A stretch of DNA of 7,273 nucleotides, taken from contig DAOVFI010000119.1 of the NCBI GenBank assembly GCA_030673005.1, forward strand, positions 1-7,273, read 5' to 3'. The notes under the pieces were generated by a model. It saw only the letters and a list, made by a program, of their open reading frames with translations, made no database searches and was not told where the DNA came from. Made by a program: the position numbers and the translations under genes. The stretch is from Planctomycetales bacterium (GTDB lineage: Bacteria; Planctomycetota; Phycisphaerae; SM23-33). This document shows, in pieces, positions 1 to 6,733 of the stretch (positions within the stretch are counted from its first letter, which is position 1; each line of letters opens with the position of its first letter).

Positions 1-774
1 GACCAGGCGGATGAGGCTTTGTGTCAGTTCCTCGACGGTTTCGTTGAAGGCCTCGGACGGGCTGTGGCCGTGCTTGCGCAGCGTGTCGTACTGGGCCTCC
101 ATGATGCCCGCAAGTGCGCCCATCAGCACGCCGCGCTCGCCTGTCAGGTCGCTGAAGACCTCCTTCTGGAAGGTCGTGGGGAACAGATAGCCGCTGCCGA
201 CGGCGATGCCGATGGCGATACACCGCTGGCGGGCCTTGCCGGTGGCGTCCTGCTCGACGGCGAAACTGGAGTTTATCCCCGCGCCGGACAGGAAATTCCG
301 CCGGACCGAAGTGCCCGAGCCTTTCGGCGCGACCATAATCACATCGACGTCTTTAGGCGGGATGATCTTCGTCTGGTCCTTATAGACGATGGAGAACCCG
401 TGCGAAAAGTACAGCGCATCGCCCGGATTGAGGCACTTTTTAATCGCCGGCCAGATCGCCTTCTGTGCGGCGTCTGAAACGAGCATCTGGATGATTGTCC
501 CCCGCCGTGCGGCCTCTTCGATGTCGAAGAGCGTCTTGCCCGGCTTCCAGCCGTCCTTGACTGCGCGGTCCCAGTCGGCCTTGAATCGCTTAGCCTGACC
601 GATAATCACTTTGAAGCCGTTGTCTCTCATATTGAGCGACTGGGCAGGGCCTTGCACGCCGTATCCGATAACCGCGATTGTCTCGTTCTTCAGGACCCTT
701 CGGGCCTTCGCTATCGGAAACTCCTTCCGCATAACCACATCTTCTTTGACGCCGCCGAAATCAATCACTGCCAT
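1..774 (-). CDS. ilvC: Ketol-acid reductoisomerase, N-terminal 258 codons (runs off left edge)
   Basis: Ketol-acid reductoisomerase is a cytoplasmic enzyme of valine, leucine and isoleucine synthesis. It isomerises and reduces 2-acetolactate or 2-aceto-2-hydroxybutyrate using NAD(P)H and Mg2+. The visible part holds the Rossmann dinucleotide motif GYGVQG (residues 37-42), the SHGF histidine (H125), the APKGSG lysine (K151), and the acidic metal ligands D209 and E213 in SDLTGERG. E245 and E249 follow in SEAFNETVEE. The spacing of these four acids matches yeast Ilv5 as I recall it. The wording (YFSHGFS, GINSS, SGYL) also resembles the fungal/Bacteroidetes form more than short class I enzymes. 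The C-terminus lies outside the window, so total length and class cannot be measured. The ATG at 774 is chosen because AAGGAG lies 8 nt upstream and the protein begins naturally there. No frameshift is seen. The gene is separated from the upstream operon by a 430-base spacer and probably has its own promoter. Confidence 0.96.
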   Translation of the reverse strand, partial: MAVIDFGGVKEDVVMRKEFPIAKARRVLKNETIAVIGYGVQGPAQSLNMRDNGFKVIIGQAKRFKADWDRAVKDGWKPGKTLFDIEEAARRGTIIQMLVSDAAQKAIWPAIKKCLNPGDALYFSHGFSIVYKDQTKIIPPKDVDVIMVAPKGSGTSVRRNFLSGAGINSSFAVEQDATGKARQRCIAIGIAVGSGYLFPTTFQKEVFSDLTGERGVLMGALAGIMEAQYDTLRKHGHSPSEAFNETVEELTQSLIRLV

Positions 775-782
775 GATGCATT

Positions 783-788
783 CTCCTT
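783..788 (-). promoter_or_regulatory. Ribosome binding site of ilvC
   Basis: Reading on the minus strand, AAGGAG is followed by 8 nt and then the ATG at 774-772. This is the clearest Shine-Dalgarno sequence in the window and fixes the ilvC start. An out-of-frame ATG at 779-777 is too close to the site to compete well. Confidence 0.75.
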
Positions 789-822
789 GCGTAGTAGCGT
801 TACCAACATATCACGTTCCGTA

Positions 823-851
823 CTCATACATTCCGGCCGACTTAATTTCAA
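823..851 (-). promoter_or_regulatory. Candidate sigma-70-type promoter for ilvC
   Basis: On the minus strand TTGAAA (851-846; 5 of 6 to TTGACA) is followed after exactly 17 nt by TATGAG (828-823; 4 of 6 to TATAAT). This would start transcription near 816, giving a leader of about 40 nt before ilvC. It is the only well-spaced pair I found between the repeat at 1034-1115 and ilvC. The -10 match is mediocre and no transcript data exist, so it remains a prediction. Confidence 0.4.
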
Positions 852-884
852 GAAGGTTTCGCCGCTTACATTGAAAAGTGTCAC

Positions 885-950
885 TGTTCCTGCCGGGTAG
901 AAATTCCCAACCCAGTCATCGAACGAACAACCGCTGGTGCCGATGATGTA
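885..950 (-). pseudogene. Remnant of a DUF72 (YecE-like) protein N-terminus
   Basis: The minus-strand frame reads YIIGTSG, then a short C-S-F-DDWVG stretch and NFYPAG. This is the signature opening of DUF72/YecE family TIM-barrel proteins (typically YIGTSGWSY-x-DWVG-x-FYP). An AGGAG at 958-954 lies 6 nt before 947, where the start codon would be expected, but the codon there is ATC. No ATG, GTG or TTG occurs between the in-frame stop at 986-984 and the motif. After YPAGT the frame stays open to a stop at 767-765, inside ilvC, but the residues no longer resemble the family, which is normally over 200 aa long. I read it as a decayed fragment left beside ilvC. The family match is from recognition of about 20 residues, so a chance or novel small protein is not fully excluded. 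Confidence 0.55.
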
Positions 951-1033
951 TTTCTCCTGAAGGTTTATGGCTTCATTTAAAGTCTATTCGAATAACCCGC
1001 TCATGGCGAGACCGGCAAAAAAGGAGTCAGGAA

Positions 1034-1115
1034 CGGGTGCCGTGGTCGCTGTGTTTGCGACCACGTTGGTATTCGCGCGTCTTCGTGGCCGCCAACACAG
1101 CGGCCACGGCACCCG
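1034..1115. repeat. REP/BIME-like element: two inverted hairpins with complementary loops
   Basis: The 22-nt arm at 1034-1055 is the reverse complement of 1094-1115 with one mismatch. Each arm takes part in its own perfect hairpin: 1041-1049 pairs with 1057-1065 (9 bp, 7-nt loop TGTGTTT), and 1084-1092 pairs with 1100-1108 (9 bp, 7-nt loop CAACACA). Each stem is preceded, reading outward to inward on its own strand, by CGGGTGC. An 18-nt spacer (1066-1083) separates the hairpins. A short conserved 5' head plus a stem-loop, present as an inverted pair, is the layout of REP sequences joined in a BIME and mobilised in trans by RAYT (TnpA-REP) transposases. No RAYT gene is in the window. The element lies downstream of the CoA-transferase gene and may also act as a 3'-end or terminator-like structure of that operon. 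Confidence 0.7.
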
Positions 1116-1204
1116 CCATGATTTACTATTTCCCGGCCGTCAACTCACCAAGAGCAGTTCATCCCAGCGGGTCGTGTAGCGCGACGAACGGCGCTTTGCC
1201 ACCC

Positions 1205-3061
1205 TTACAGGTCGAAGGTAATGCTGTATGCCTCGCCGTCAAACTCGGTGTTCACCTTGAAGCCCGAGTTGTGGAAGATGGCGAGCATGGGTTTGTTGGC
1301 CGGCAGGACCTTGGCGTAGAAGCGGCGGACGCCGCGCTGACGGGCGATCTGGGCAATATAGTCCATCAGGAACGTGCCCATCCCCTTTTGCTGCCATTCG
1401 TCCTGGACGATAAAGGCGACCTCGGCGGCCTGGGTCTTGGGATCGAGGAAATATTGTGAGATGGCGACGATGTCTTCGCCGGTTGGACTCGGCACGACGC
1501 CGACGATGGCCAGGTCGTTGCGGTAGTCGATGTTGGTGAGTTTCTGCACGTCCTTGTGGGGGAAGGTCATCGTATAAGTGAAATACCGCGTATGGACGGA
1601 CTGGTTGCTCAGCGAATAAAGCATCTCGCTCAGGGCCGGTTCGTCGGTCGGTTTGACGGGGCGGAAGAAGATCTGCGTGCCGTCCTTGAGCGTATCGTAA
1701 CGTTCGAGTTCTTCGGGATAGGCGACCTTGTCCCAAGCCAGTTCGATCTGGTCCTGCGGGATATAATTCTGCGTTTTGGCGGCCTCGATGAGATCGTTTC
1801 GGAATTTCGGATGGGCGATATTGACCAGCGCCAGAACGCGTTCGCGGATGCTCCTGCCGTGAAGATAGGCGATGCCGTACTCGGTAACGACATAGTGCAC
1901 GTCGCCGCGGGTGGTAACGACGCCGGCGCCTTCGGTCAGATGCGGGGCGATGCGGGAGACGGATTCGTCCCTGGCGGTGGACGGCATGGCGATGATGGCT
2001 TTTCCGCCCCGGCTGCGGGCCGATCCGCGGATGAAATCGACCTGTCCGCCGATGCCGCTGTAGAACTTGTACCCCAGCGAATCGGCGCAAACCTGGCCGG
2101 TAAGGTCGATCTCCAGGGCGACGTTGATGCCCACCATCTTATCGTGCCGGCTGATGACGAACGGGTCGTTGACGTACTCGGTGGGCCTGAAATCGAAAAA
2201 CGGATTGCCGTCGATGTAATCGTAAAGTTTCTGCGAGCCCATGCAGAAACTGGCGACGACTTTGCCGCGATTAATCGTTTTTTTGGAGCAGGTTATCGCG
2301 CCGCACTCGATAAGGTCGATAATCCAGTCGCCGAACATTTCGGTATGTATGCCGAGTTCCTTCTTATCCTTAAGGTATTCGGCCAGCGCCTGAGGTATGC
2401 GCCCTATACCGCATTCGATCGTGCTGCCGTCCTCGACCAGGCGGGCGATATTCTGGCCGATGCGGCGGAGCGTCTCGCTTGGTTCGGGGACCGGAACGGT
2501 GATGACAGGCTCGTCATGGGGCACGAGCATGTCAATGAAGTTGGCGTGGATAAAACAGTCGCCCATCGTTCGCGGCATTCGGGAGTTGACCTGGGCAATG
2601 ATATACTTGGAGTTGGCGGTGGCGGACTTGACGATATCGACCGACACGCCGAAACTGCACAGGCCGCTAGCGTCGGGCGGCGAGACGGATATTAACGCTA
2701 CATCAATAGGAATTCTGCCTGTTTCAAATTCCTGCGGGATCGCCGACAGGAAAATAGGTGTATAGTCGCCGATGCCGGCATCCAGGGCATGCCGGACGTT
2801 ATCGGCGACAAAAAAACTGTTCATCTTGAACCTGTCGCGGAATTTCTCGTCGGCATAGGGCGCCGAACCCATCGTCAGCAGGTGGATGATGCGGGCGTCG
2901 TAAATATGCCGTGAATATTCCACAAGCGCGTTGACCAGATGCTGCGGCTGGGCGCATCCGGTTCCGATGAAGATGCTGTTTCCCGGCTTGATGAGTTTCA
3001 TGGCCTCGGCGGCGGTTCCGATCCGGTCGGCATACTTCTTTTTCCAGTCAAATTCCTGCAT
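1205..3061 (-). CDS. Acetyl-CoA hydrolase/CoA-transferase fused to a C-terminal GNAT acetyltransferase
   Basis: This 618-residue fusion begins with an acetyl-CoA hydrolase/4-hydroxybutyrate CoA-transferase module (about 1-425). That family moves CoA between acyl groups through a glutamyl-CoA intermediate. E241 in GIHTEMFGDW is the likely catalytic glutamate. The C-terminal family block is clear at 338-363 (GGQVDFIRGSARSRGG, MPSTA) and 386-424 (GDVHYVVTEYGIAYLHGRS). A linker leads to a GNAT domain (about 460-618) with an RPVKPTDEP opening, LTNIDYRNDLAIV, AAEVAF (E547) and the acetyl-CoA pyrophosphate loop QQKGMG (557-562). These blocks resemble the GNAT domain of Pat/PatZ protein lysine acetyltransferases. 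The acyl substrate cannot be read from sequence; acetate, propionate, succinate or 4-hydroxybutyrate are possible, as is simple hydrolysis. The gene starts 13 nt after the synthetase stop, with a weak purine-rich site (GAGAAGAAG), and is the last gene of the operon. No signal peptide or membrane segment is seen. Confidence 0.93.
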   Translation of the reverse strand: MQEFDWKKKYADRIGTAAEAMKLIKPGNSIFIGTGCAQPQHLVNALVEYSRHIYDARIIHLLTMGSAPYADEKFRDRFKMNSFFVADNVRHALDAGIGDYTPIFLSAIPQEFETGRIPIDVALISVSPPDASGLCSFGVSVDIVKSATANSKYIIAQVNSRMPRTMGDCFIHANFIDMLVPHDEPVITVPVPEPSETLRRIGQNIARLVEDGSTIECGIGRIPQALAEYLKDKKELGIHTEMFGDWIIDLIECGAITCSKKTINRGKVVASFCMGSQKLYDYIDGNPFFDFRPTEYVNDPFVISRHDKMVGINVALEIDLTGQVCADSLGYKFYSGIGGQVDFIRGSARSRGGKAIIAMPSTARDESVSRIAPHLTEGAGVVTTRGDVHYVVTEYGIAYLHGRSIRERVLALVNIAHPKFRNDLIEAAKTQNYIPQDQIELAWDKVAYPEELERYDTLKDGTQIFFRPVKPTDEPALSEMLYSLSNQSVHTRYFTYTMTFPHKDVQKLTNIDYRNDLAIVGVVPSPTGEDIVAISQYFLDPKTQAAEVAFIVQDEWQQKGMGTFLMDYIAQIARQRGVRRFYAKVLPANKPMLAIFHNSGFKVNTEFDGEAYSITFDL

Positions 3062-3074
3062 GGCTTCTTCTCGG

Positions 3075-5177
3075 TCAGATTTCTTCTACGCTGATTCGGG
3101 CATCGACGGCGATGGGCGTTGTGCCTTCGGGGCCTACGATGAAAGGGTTAATGTCCATTTCCTGAATCTGGGGGAACGCCGTTACCAGTTGGCTGAGCCT
3201 CTGGAGGCCCTCGGCGATGGCGTCGATATCGACGCCTTCTTTGCCCCGGAACCCTTTGAGTATCTGATACGTCTTCGTGCGAACGAGCATTTCCTTGGCC
3301 TCGGAGGCCGTTATCGGCGCTAGGTAGAACGCCACGTCTTTGAGCACCTCGACCGTAACGCCGCCCATGCCGAACATCAGCAGCGGGCCGAAATGCGGAT
3401 CGCGATTCATTCCGAGTATTACCTCTCTGCCGCTGCTGCACATCTCCTGAACCAGAACGCCGAGGATGTCGGCGTCGGGCGCCTTCTTCGGGATGCGGTA
3501 CATCATCAGGTCGAAGGCGTCCATTACCTGCTGGGCGCTGTTCAGGCCGATCCTGACGCCGCCGACGTCCGACTTATGGAGGATGTCCGGCGACCATATC
3601 TTCATCACGACCGGATAGCCGAGTTGATCGGCGATATTCGCCGCCTGCTCGGCGGTCATGGCGACTGTTCCCTTGGGAGTTACGAATCCGTATGCTTCCA
3701 GAATCTCCTTGGATTCCATTTCCGGTATTTCGCGAAGGCCCTGCCGCAGGTGCCTGTCGATGATGTGCTCGACTTTACGGCGGTTGACGGGAAAGAGTTT
3801 TATGACTCGCTTGGGCCGGGAGCGCCAGCAGACATATTTGTTCATCACTTCAATGGTTGACACGGCGCTCTCGGGTGAATCGTATTGCGGGATTTTTCCT
3901 TTGCGCAGGATACGAACTGCTTCGGCGACCTTCTGCCCGCCGAGGAAGCAGGCGAGTACGGGCTTGCCCGGTTTTTCTGAGGCGGTCTCGACAACCACCT
4001 CGGCGGCGCCGGCGCAATCCGTCATTGCCTGCGGCGTCAGCAGCACCACAACGGCGTGCACACCGGGATCGTCAAGAACGACGTCGAGTGCGAATTCGTA
4101 CCGGTCGGGCATGGCGTCGCCGAGAACGTCAATCGGGTTGTTGACGTTGGCTGCGGACGGGAGATTCTCGGCCAACCGGCCAATCGTCTCATCGGACAAT
4201 TTTGCGAATGTAAGCCCCCTTCGTTCGATTGCGTCGGCGGCCATAATCCCCGGACCCCCGGCATTGGTGATAACCGCGATGCTCGGACCGGAAGGCAAAG
4301 GCTGATCTACGAAGGCCCGGGCGTAATCGAACTGCGTCTTTATGGAATCGCAGCGAATAATGCCGGACCGGTCGAACCCGACATCGTAGGCCGTTTCACT
4401 ACCGGCGAGGCTTCCGGTGTGCGAGGACGCCGCCTTGGCGCCGGCGCCCGTTCCGCCTGATTTAATCAGCAGTATCGGCTTTTCCTGCGAGATGTGCTCC
4501 GCCTGGCGCACGAAGTTGTCGCCGCTGGTGATGCTTTCCAGGTAGCCGGCGATAACCTTAGTGCCTTTGTCCTGACCGAGCGCCTTGATCATATCAAGTT
4601 CATTAATGTCGGCTTTGTTCCCGATGCTGACAAGAGCGCTGAAACCTATGTCGTTTGCTTTCGCCATGTCGAGGATCGCCGTCATCAGGGCGCCCGACTG
4701 GGAGATGTACCCGATGTGTCCGATCCTCGGCAGGTTGCCGCCGAAACTCGCATTGAGCCGACTGCCCGGGACCATAATTCCCAGACAGTTCGGTCCTATA
4801 ATTCGAATCTTCGCGCTCTTTGCGATTTTCAGGACCGACTGTTCGAGTTCTTTGCCTTCAGCGCCGACTTCCTTGAAACCCGCGGTGATGATTATCACCG
4901 ATTTGACGCCGACTCCTGCGCATTCGGTCATAACCGCCGGCACAGCCCCGGCCGGTACGACGATTACCACCAGGTCCGGCGTTCGGTCGATCGATTTAAT
5001 ATCCGGATAGCAGCGAAGGCCTTCCACTTCGTCGGCCTTGGGGTTGACCGGATAGATGTCCCCCTTGAACTTCCCGGCAATCAGACCGGCGACGATCTCG
5101 TGACCGACTTTGCCCCTCTTCCGGGAAGCGCCGACAACCGCAACGGAATTCGGATTGAAAAATGCTTCAATACTCAT
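3075..5177 (-). CDS. ADP-forming acetyl-CoA (acyl-CoA) synthetase, fused alpha-beta chain
   Basis: This 700-residue protein is an NDP-forming acyl-CoA synthetase, which catalyses acyl-CoA + ADP + Pi = acid + ATP + CoA through phosphohistidine. Domain order is a CoA-binding Rossmann domain (about 5-130; VAVVGAS, YPVNPK, GPNCLG), succinyl-CoA-ligase-like flavodoxin domains (about 145-450), then an ATP-grasp domain (about 480-700). H253 in SSHTGSLAG matches the active-site phosphohistidine of the alpha part. The ATP-grasp part shows VVMKI (K526), HKSDVGGV (H534, a candidate second relay histidine), a GMGG loop (603-606) and EMDINPF (673-679). About 700 aa is the usual size of the fused form and there is no C-terminal GNAT, unlike PatZ. 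Retention of H253 argues for a real synthetase. The start ATG overlaps the upstream stop (ATGA) and has no Shine-Dalgarno, so translational coupling is likely. The substrate could be acetate or another short or branched acid. Confidence 0.95.
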   Translation of the reverse strand: MSIEAFFNPNSVAVVGASRKRGKVGHEIVAGLIAGKFKGDIYPVNPKADEVEGLRCYPDIKSIDRTPDLVVIVVPAGAVPAVMTECAGVGVKSVIIITAGFKEVGAEGKELEQSVLKIAKSAKIRIIGPNCLGIMVPGSRLNASFGGNLPRIGHIGYISQSGALMTAILDMAKANDIGFSALVSIGNKADINELDMIKALGQDKGTKVIAGYLESITSGDNFVRQAEHISQEKPILLIKSGGTGAGAKAASSHTGSLAGSETAYDVGFDRSGIIRCDSIKTQFDYARAFVDQPLPSGPSIAVITNAGGPGIMAADAIERRGLTFAKLSDETIGRLAENLPSAANVNNPIDVLGDAMPDRYEFALDVVLDDPGVHAVVVLLTPQAMTDCAGAAEVVVETASEKPGKPVLACFLGGQKVAEAVRILRKGKIPQYDSPESAVSTIEVMNKYVCWRSRPKRVIKLFPVNRRKVEHIIDRHLRQGLREIPEMESKEILEAYGFVTPKGTVAMTAEQAANIADQLGYPVVMKIWSPDILHKSDVGGVRIGLNSAQQVMDAFDLMMYRIPKKAPDADILGVLVQEMCSSGREVILGMNRDPHFGPLLMFGMGGVTVEVLKDVAFYLAPITASEAKEMLVRTKTYQILKGFRGKEGVDIDAIAEGLQRLSQLVTAFPQIQEMDINPFIVGPEGTTPIAVDARISVEEI

Positions 5178-6319
5178 GTTGGCAATCCATGTAATGTGAA
5201 AACATTCGACTTAACCTTTTCGATTGTAGCGATTATTTCGGGATCCACCGCTCTGCGCTGCTGAGCGTCGGCTACCAGCATACGGTCTCTCAGCCCGCCG
5301 TGCCAGTCCGTACTTTCGAGCATCACACCACCCATGCCTATACTCATGTCATCCGCCGCTTGGTCCTGGCCGGACAAGATACTCCACGCCAGCGCCCAGC
5401 CGCGGGCGGTGTTCTCGATGTTATATCCGCCGCCGCCGACCGCCAGGACCGGCTTGCCGAAATCCAGCACAGACCGCACCACGTCGGCGTATGCGTTATT
5501 GGTCAACTTCAGGTGCGCCAGCGGGTCGCCCGACAGGCAGTCCATCCCTAATTCCAGAACGATCACGTCGGGGTCGTAAGCACCTATCAGCGGGACTCCA
5601 ACAGCGCGAAAAGCCCTGAGAAATGCTTCGTCGTAGGTATCGACCGGCAGGGGCACGTTGACGCTGAAGCCCGCCCCGTCGCCGACGCCGATCTCATTCT
5701 CAAAACCCGTTCCCGGAAAAAGCGTTTTCCCGCTTTGGTGGAACGACAGCGTCATGACGTCGGACCGTTCGTAGAACGCCTCCTGCATGCCGTCGCAATG
5801 GTGAACGTCCACGTCGAGAAAGAGCACGCGCTTTCGGCCGGCCGCCAGGTGCATGCAGGCGAGCACTACGTCATTGATGTAGCAGAATCCCGACGCCTCA
5901 GCCGGGCGTGCGTGGTGGTACCCGCCGGAGGGGTTGAACGCCACATCAACCTCGCCGGAAAGGATCATCTTCGCGCCCGTCAGGCTCGCCCCGCAGGCAA
6001 GGGCGGCGTATTCGTACAGGCCGATGAAAACGGGACATTCGGGCGTACCCAGACCCATGTGCAGGCCTTCGACGTCAAGGTCGCCTTTCGATGCCTTCTG
6101 AAGCACATCGAGGTATGCGGGTGTATGGAAGGTCTCCAGCGTCGGCCTGTCTGTCGGCTCGGGCGCGACTTCGCGCCGACCTTCACCGGTCAGCAGACCC
6201 ATCGAAGCCAGTATCCCGCGAGCCTTACCGGCCCGCTCGCTGCTGAATGGACAGTCGGGAGGATAGTGGTACTTTTCGATTTCAGCGGAATGTATAAAAG
6301 CAGCCTTGGTCGGGTTCAT
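5174..6319 (-). CDS. acuC: AcuC/class I HDAC-like deacetylase
   Basis: This is a zinc-dependent amidohydrolase of the arginase/deacetylase fold, the family of histone deacetylases and bacterial AcuC, which removes acetyl groups from lysines (in Bacillus, from acetyl-CoA synthetase). Numbered from a TTG codon at 6343, the visible motifs are GGYHHARP (H143/H144, catalytic pair), GFCYIND, LDVDVHHCDG (Zn ligands D179 and H181), SFHQ, LGMDCLSGDPL (third Zn ligand D268) and GGGGYN (Y307, transition-state tyrosine). All catalytic positions are intact. I prefer the ATG at 6319-6317 (residue 9 of that numbering, 381 aa), because family members start close to the AAFIHS strand. A GTG at 6334-6332 and the TTG at 6343 remain possible, and none has a good Shine-Dalgarno. 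It is the first gene of the operon and its TGA overlaps the next ATG. Small-molecule acetyl-polyamine deacetylase is a less likely alternative given the AcuC-like sequence and operon partners. Confidence 0.9.
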   Translation of the reverse strand: MNPTKAAFIHSAEIEKYHYPPDCPFSSERAGKARGILASMGLLTGEGRREVAPEPTDRPTLETFHTPAYLDVLQKASKGDLDVEGLHMGLGTPECPVFIGLYEYAALACGASLTGAKMILSGEVDVAFNPSGGYHHARPAEASGFCYINDVVLACMHLAAGRKRVLFLDVDVHHCDGMQEAFYERSDVMTLSFHQSGKTLFPGTGFENEIGVGDGAGFSVNVPLPVDTYDEAFLRAFRAVGVPLIGAYDPDVIVLELGMDCLSGDPLAHLKLTNNAYADVVRSVLDFGKPVLAVGGGGYNIENTARGWALAWSILSGQDQAADDMSIGMGGVMLESTDWHGGLRDRMLVADAQQRRAVDPEIIATIEKVKSNVFTLHGLPT

Positions 6320-6733
6320 CGTATCGCGGTCCACGAATCCCAAAGGGGCAAGTTACAGCACGAATCATTTAAAGTAAAGAGCATCGCATGAAAGGGGCTG
6401 ACATGTGTGTGCCCAAATTTTCCGGCTTCTGTGCAACTGACAGGTTAAGCAGGCAGGTCGAAGATGCGCCGTGGCGTGCCCACCTTTATTGTGGTAAAGA
6501 GAATATTGAATATTGAACAGAAGAATGTTGAATTTCGAAGTAACAGAAAGAAAAAAAACGAGAATCCGCGCTTTGGGTTTCATTTATCTTCTTTTTCTTC
6601 TTTTCACTTCAAAATTCGAAATTCTCTGTTCAACATTCATTATTCAGAAAAAAACGTGAACCTGCCCCGGTAACACCACCTTAAAAAACTCGCCAGAAAA
6701 ATTAGTCATACACGCTGACATCAGAAGATCAGC
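6320..6733. other. Intergenic spacer upstream of the deacetylase operon
   Basis: This 414-base stretch lies between the end of the kinase gene and the start of the operon and must hold the operon promoter. I could not find a well-spaced -35/-10 pair on the minus strand; an AT-rich CTTTACTTTAAATG box (6381-6368) is the best -10-like region but lacks a convincing partner. A weak 5-bp stem (6714-6718 with 6729-6733), followed on the minus strand after about 12 nt by a short T-run, may help end kinase transcription. The remainder is the palindrome at 6501-6645. Short frames here are not supported as genes. Confidence 0.5.
6501..6645. repeat. AT-rich 145-bp imperfect palindrome, MITE-like
   Basis: The arm at 6501-6555 is an inverted copy of 6592-6645. 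The outer 21 nt (6501-6521 against 6625-6645) differ at 2 positions. After a one-base bulge, the next 33 nt agree at 26. The arms are built from a repeated GAAT(A/G)TTGAA-like word, then a purine-rich tract on the left and its pyrimidine-rich mirror on the right. About 36 nt in the middle, including CCGCGCTTTGGG, form the loop. Composition is far more AT-rich than the genes on either side. It has no coding capacity and looks like a small non-autonomous mobile or dispersed intergenic repeat. As RNA it would fold into a long hairpin. Confidence 0.6.

Larger units (their letters stand above)
775..1204. other. Intergenic spacer between the acetate operon and ilvC
   Basis: This 430-base stretch has no intact gene. 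From the ilvC side it holds the ilvC ribosome binding site, a candidate promoter, the DUF72 remnant and the inverted hairpin pair. A 20-codon open frame (827-765) begins with ATG, contains a Leu/Val-containing stretch (MLVTLL) and ends 10 bases inside ilvC. It has no strong Shine-Dalgarno and is not called as a gene. Between 1116 and 1204 I see only a short weak stem (1178-1182 with 1191-1195) and no T-run. No classical rho-independent terminator for the upstream operon is evident. Confidence 0.6.

Noticed and set aside
19..477. A plus-strand open frame opposite ilvC.
   Set aside because: The minus strand carries continuous, motif-complete KARI sequence over the same bases.
1142..1204. A 20-codon GTG-started minus-strand frame after the CoA-transferase stop, ending RWDELLLVS.
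   Set aside because: It has no usable ribosome binding site, is very short and belongs to no family I can name with confidence. It could be a repeat-borne scrap.
1556..2695. A long plus-strand open frame (379 codons) opposite the CoA-transferase gene.
   Set aside because: It lies wholly antisense to a gene with full family motifs on the minus strand. Its translation shows no recognisable domain and is the typical shadow of GC-rich coding DNA.
4494..5264. A plus-strand open frame of 256 codons opposite the ACD N-terminus.
   Set aside because: It is antisense to the conserved CoA-binding domain and extends across the deacetylase/ACD junction, with no family resemblance.
6365..6673. Short open frames on both strands in the AT-rich spacer.
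   Set aside because: They run through the imperfect palindrome, have biased Lys/Ser/Phe composition caused by the repeat, and lack ribosome binding sites or domains.
6714..6733. A possible rho-independent terminator of the kinase gene.
   Set aside because: The stem is only 5 bp with a 10-nt loop, and the T-run is separated from it by about 12 nt. It is too weak to call as a terminator.
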